DNA of 64,000 bases, from contig JAPLPE010000043.1 in assembly GCA_026400355.1 (NCBI GenBank), forward strand, positions 1 through 64,000. Direction: 5' to 3'. Shown piece after piece: positions 62,866 through 64,000 of this stretch. The first letter of the stretch is position 1. Each line of letters opens with the position of its first letter. A model generated the notes under the pieces. It saw only the letters and a program-made list of their open reading frames with translations. It had not been told where the DNA came from and ran no database searches. This DNA is from Rhodobacterales bacterium. Lineage in GTDB: Bacteria; Pseudomonadota; Alphaproteobacteria; Rhodobacterales; Rhodobacteraceae. Both the position numbers and the translations under genes were made by a program.

Positions 62866-64000
62866 CTAATGCAGTACAGCATCCTGTGGCTTCGGCCGGT
62901 TCGACCCTGACACGCGGCCACCCACGATCAGCCCGTCCACCCCCACCGAAACCGGGATCGTGTCGCCATCCATCACCTCGCCGGCCAGGATCATCTCGGC
63001 CAGTTGGTCCTGCAGCGCCCGCTGGATCACCCGCTTGAGCGGCCGTGCCCCGAACACCGGGTCATAGCCCTCATCGGCCAGCCACTTCCGTGCGCCATCA
63101 TCCAGATCAAGCGTGATCTTCCGCCCCGCCAGACGCTTCTCAAGTCGGTGCAGCTGGATATCGACGATCCCTGTCATGTCGGCCCGGCCCAGACGGTCAA
63201 AGATGATCGTCTCGTCCAGACGGTTCAGGAATTCGGGCCGGAAATGCTGTCGGACCGCTTCCATCACTTCGGCCTTGGCCTCGGAAGCATCCGACCCGTC
63301 CGGCAACAGGCTCAGCGCCTGCGCCCCAAGGTTCGACGTCAGCACGATCAGCGTCTGCTTGAAGTCCACACGACGCCCTTGCCCATCGGTCAGCACACCA
63401 TCATCCAGCACCTGCAAAAGCACGTTGAACACGTCCGGATGCGCCTTCTCGACCTCGTCGAACAGCACAACCTGATAGGGTCTGCGCCGCACGGCCTCGG
63501 TCAGAACGCCGCCTTCCTCGTACCCGACATAGCCCGGGGGCGCACCGATCAGCCGCGCCACTGCGTGCTTTTCCATGAACTCCGACATGTCGATGCGGAC
63601 CATGGCGCTGTCATCGTCAAACAGGAACTCGGCCAGCGCCTTGGTCAGTTCGGTCTTGCCCACGCCGGTCGGCCCGAGGAAGAGGAAGCTGCCCAAAGGT
63701 CGCCCCTCGTCATTCAGTCCGGCCCGCGCCCTTCGGACAGCGTTCGACACCGCCCGCACGGCCTGTTTCTGGCCGATTACGCGCTTGCCGATCTCGTCCT
63801 CCATGCGCAACAGCTTGTCCCGCTCACCTTCTAGCATCCGGCTCGTCGGGATGCCGGTCCAGCGCTCCACGACTTCGGCGATCTGCTCGGGCCGCACGGC
63901 TTCTTCAACCATGCGCCCGTCGCTATCCGCCTCGGACGAGGCCAGTTGCCGTTCCAGCGAAGGGATCACCCCATAGGAAAGCTCCCCGGCCTTGGCCAGA
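62866..64000 (-). CDS. clpB: ATP-dependent chaperone ClpB, C-terminal part (N-terminus beyond the right edge)
   Basis: The frame is open to the right edge, so only the C-terminal ~378 residues of a normally ~870-residue protein are present. It contains the second AAA+ module with Walker [11 protein letters not shown], Walker [23 protein letters not shown] pore loop and [10 protein letters not shown], ending with the C-terminal domain. ClpB disaggregates proteins with DnaK. The part upstream of 63969 ([10 protein letters not shown]) is contiguous, so the annotated ATG-like GTG at 63969 is internal, not a start. Confidence 0.95.
   Translation of the reverse strand, partial: LAKAGELSYGVIPSLERQLASSEADSDGRMVEEAVRPEQIAEVVERWTGIPTSRMLEGERDKLLRMEDEIGKRVIGQKQAVRAVSNAVRRARAGLNDEGRPLGSFLFLGPTGVGKTELTKALAEFLFDDDSAMVRIDMSEFMEKHAVARLIGAPPGYVGYEEGGVLTEAVRRRPYQVVLFDEVEKAHPDVFNVLLQVLDDGVLTDGQGRRVDFKQTLIVLTSNLGAQALSLLPDGSDASEAKAEVMEAVRQHFRPEFLNRLDETIIFDRLGRADMTGIVDIQLHRLEKRLAGRKITLDLDDGARKWLADEGYDPVFGARPLKRVIQRALQDQLAEMILAGEVMDGDTIPVSVGVDGLIVGGRVSGSNRPKPQDAVLH

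Overview
The window is a GC-rich alphaproteobacterial chromosome segment, most likely from a Rhodobacteraceae (Rhodobacterales) member. The evidence is the gene neighbourhoods: an rpoE-chrR singlet-oxygen pair beside an amine-oxidase/DUF1365/MFS/DUF3833/SDR operon as in Rhodobacter sphaeroides, the order rsmB - heparinase II/III - purH - lspA - DUF3035 - two M16 peptidases, an endonuclease-type mutL, and GcvT-fused FAD dehydrogenases. No rRNA, tRNA, phage, plasmid or CRISPR locus was recognised. No single obviously new system stands out; the best leads are an 11-bp phased repeat at two loci, an operator-controlled demethylation operon, and low-GC inserts.

Layout. 1-1566: a TPR protein cut by the left edge, with near-identical 141-bp repeats. 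1674-10908: a minus-strand operon (XRE-cupin regulator, two GFA proteins, two 813-residue FAD/GcvT demethylating dehydrogenases, homocysteine methyltransferase, PPOX protein, MDR reductase) with a perfect 29-bp inverted repeat in front of the regulator; msrC lies just upstream. 11279-22555: gamma-glutamyltransferase, hspQ, a lysozyme-like lipoprotein, a NarL-type two-component pair, RluA, a MhqO/MhqD-like quinone-resistance pair, a phosphotransferase with a probable frameshift, aldehyde dehydrogenase, 1-Cys peroxiredoxin and a CDGSH protein. 22543-24807: a low-GC glycosyltransferase-like gene and two L,D-transpeptidases.

24960-32375 (minus strand): the ribosome/RNA cluster rbfA - truB - rpsO - pnp, interrupted by a phosphodiester glycosidase-like gene, DUF1643, an acidic RTX protein and an AlkD-like protein. 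32476-45008: dapB, a small secreted protein, SDHAF4-like DUF1674, rsmB, heparinase, purH, lspA, DUF3035 lipoprotein, an M16 pair, mutL and a lipoprotein. 45085-51148: chrR-rpoE facing the five-gene operon, each side with a 6-N18-6 promoter matching the RpoE type. 51519-55060: a YqiJ/YqiK flotillin pair of lower GC and a LysM protein. 55411-64000: gabT, accD-folC, a membrane-anchored Mrr-like nuclease, Nudix hydrolase, a stomatin/NfeD pair, and clpB cut by the right edge.

Functional themes are methyl-group and formaldehyde handling, oxidative/singlet-oxygen stress, cell-envelope upkeep, and RNA/ribosome maturation. Families of short hairpin-forming intergenic elements recur: GGTGGGT/ACCCACC (four copies), an AAATATCC-plus-hairpins element (three copies), and 11-bp AATACCGACG repeats (two loci).
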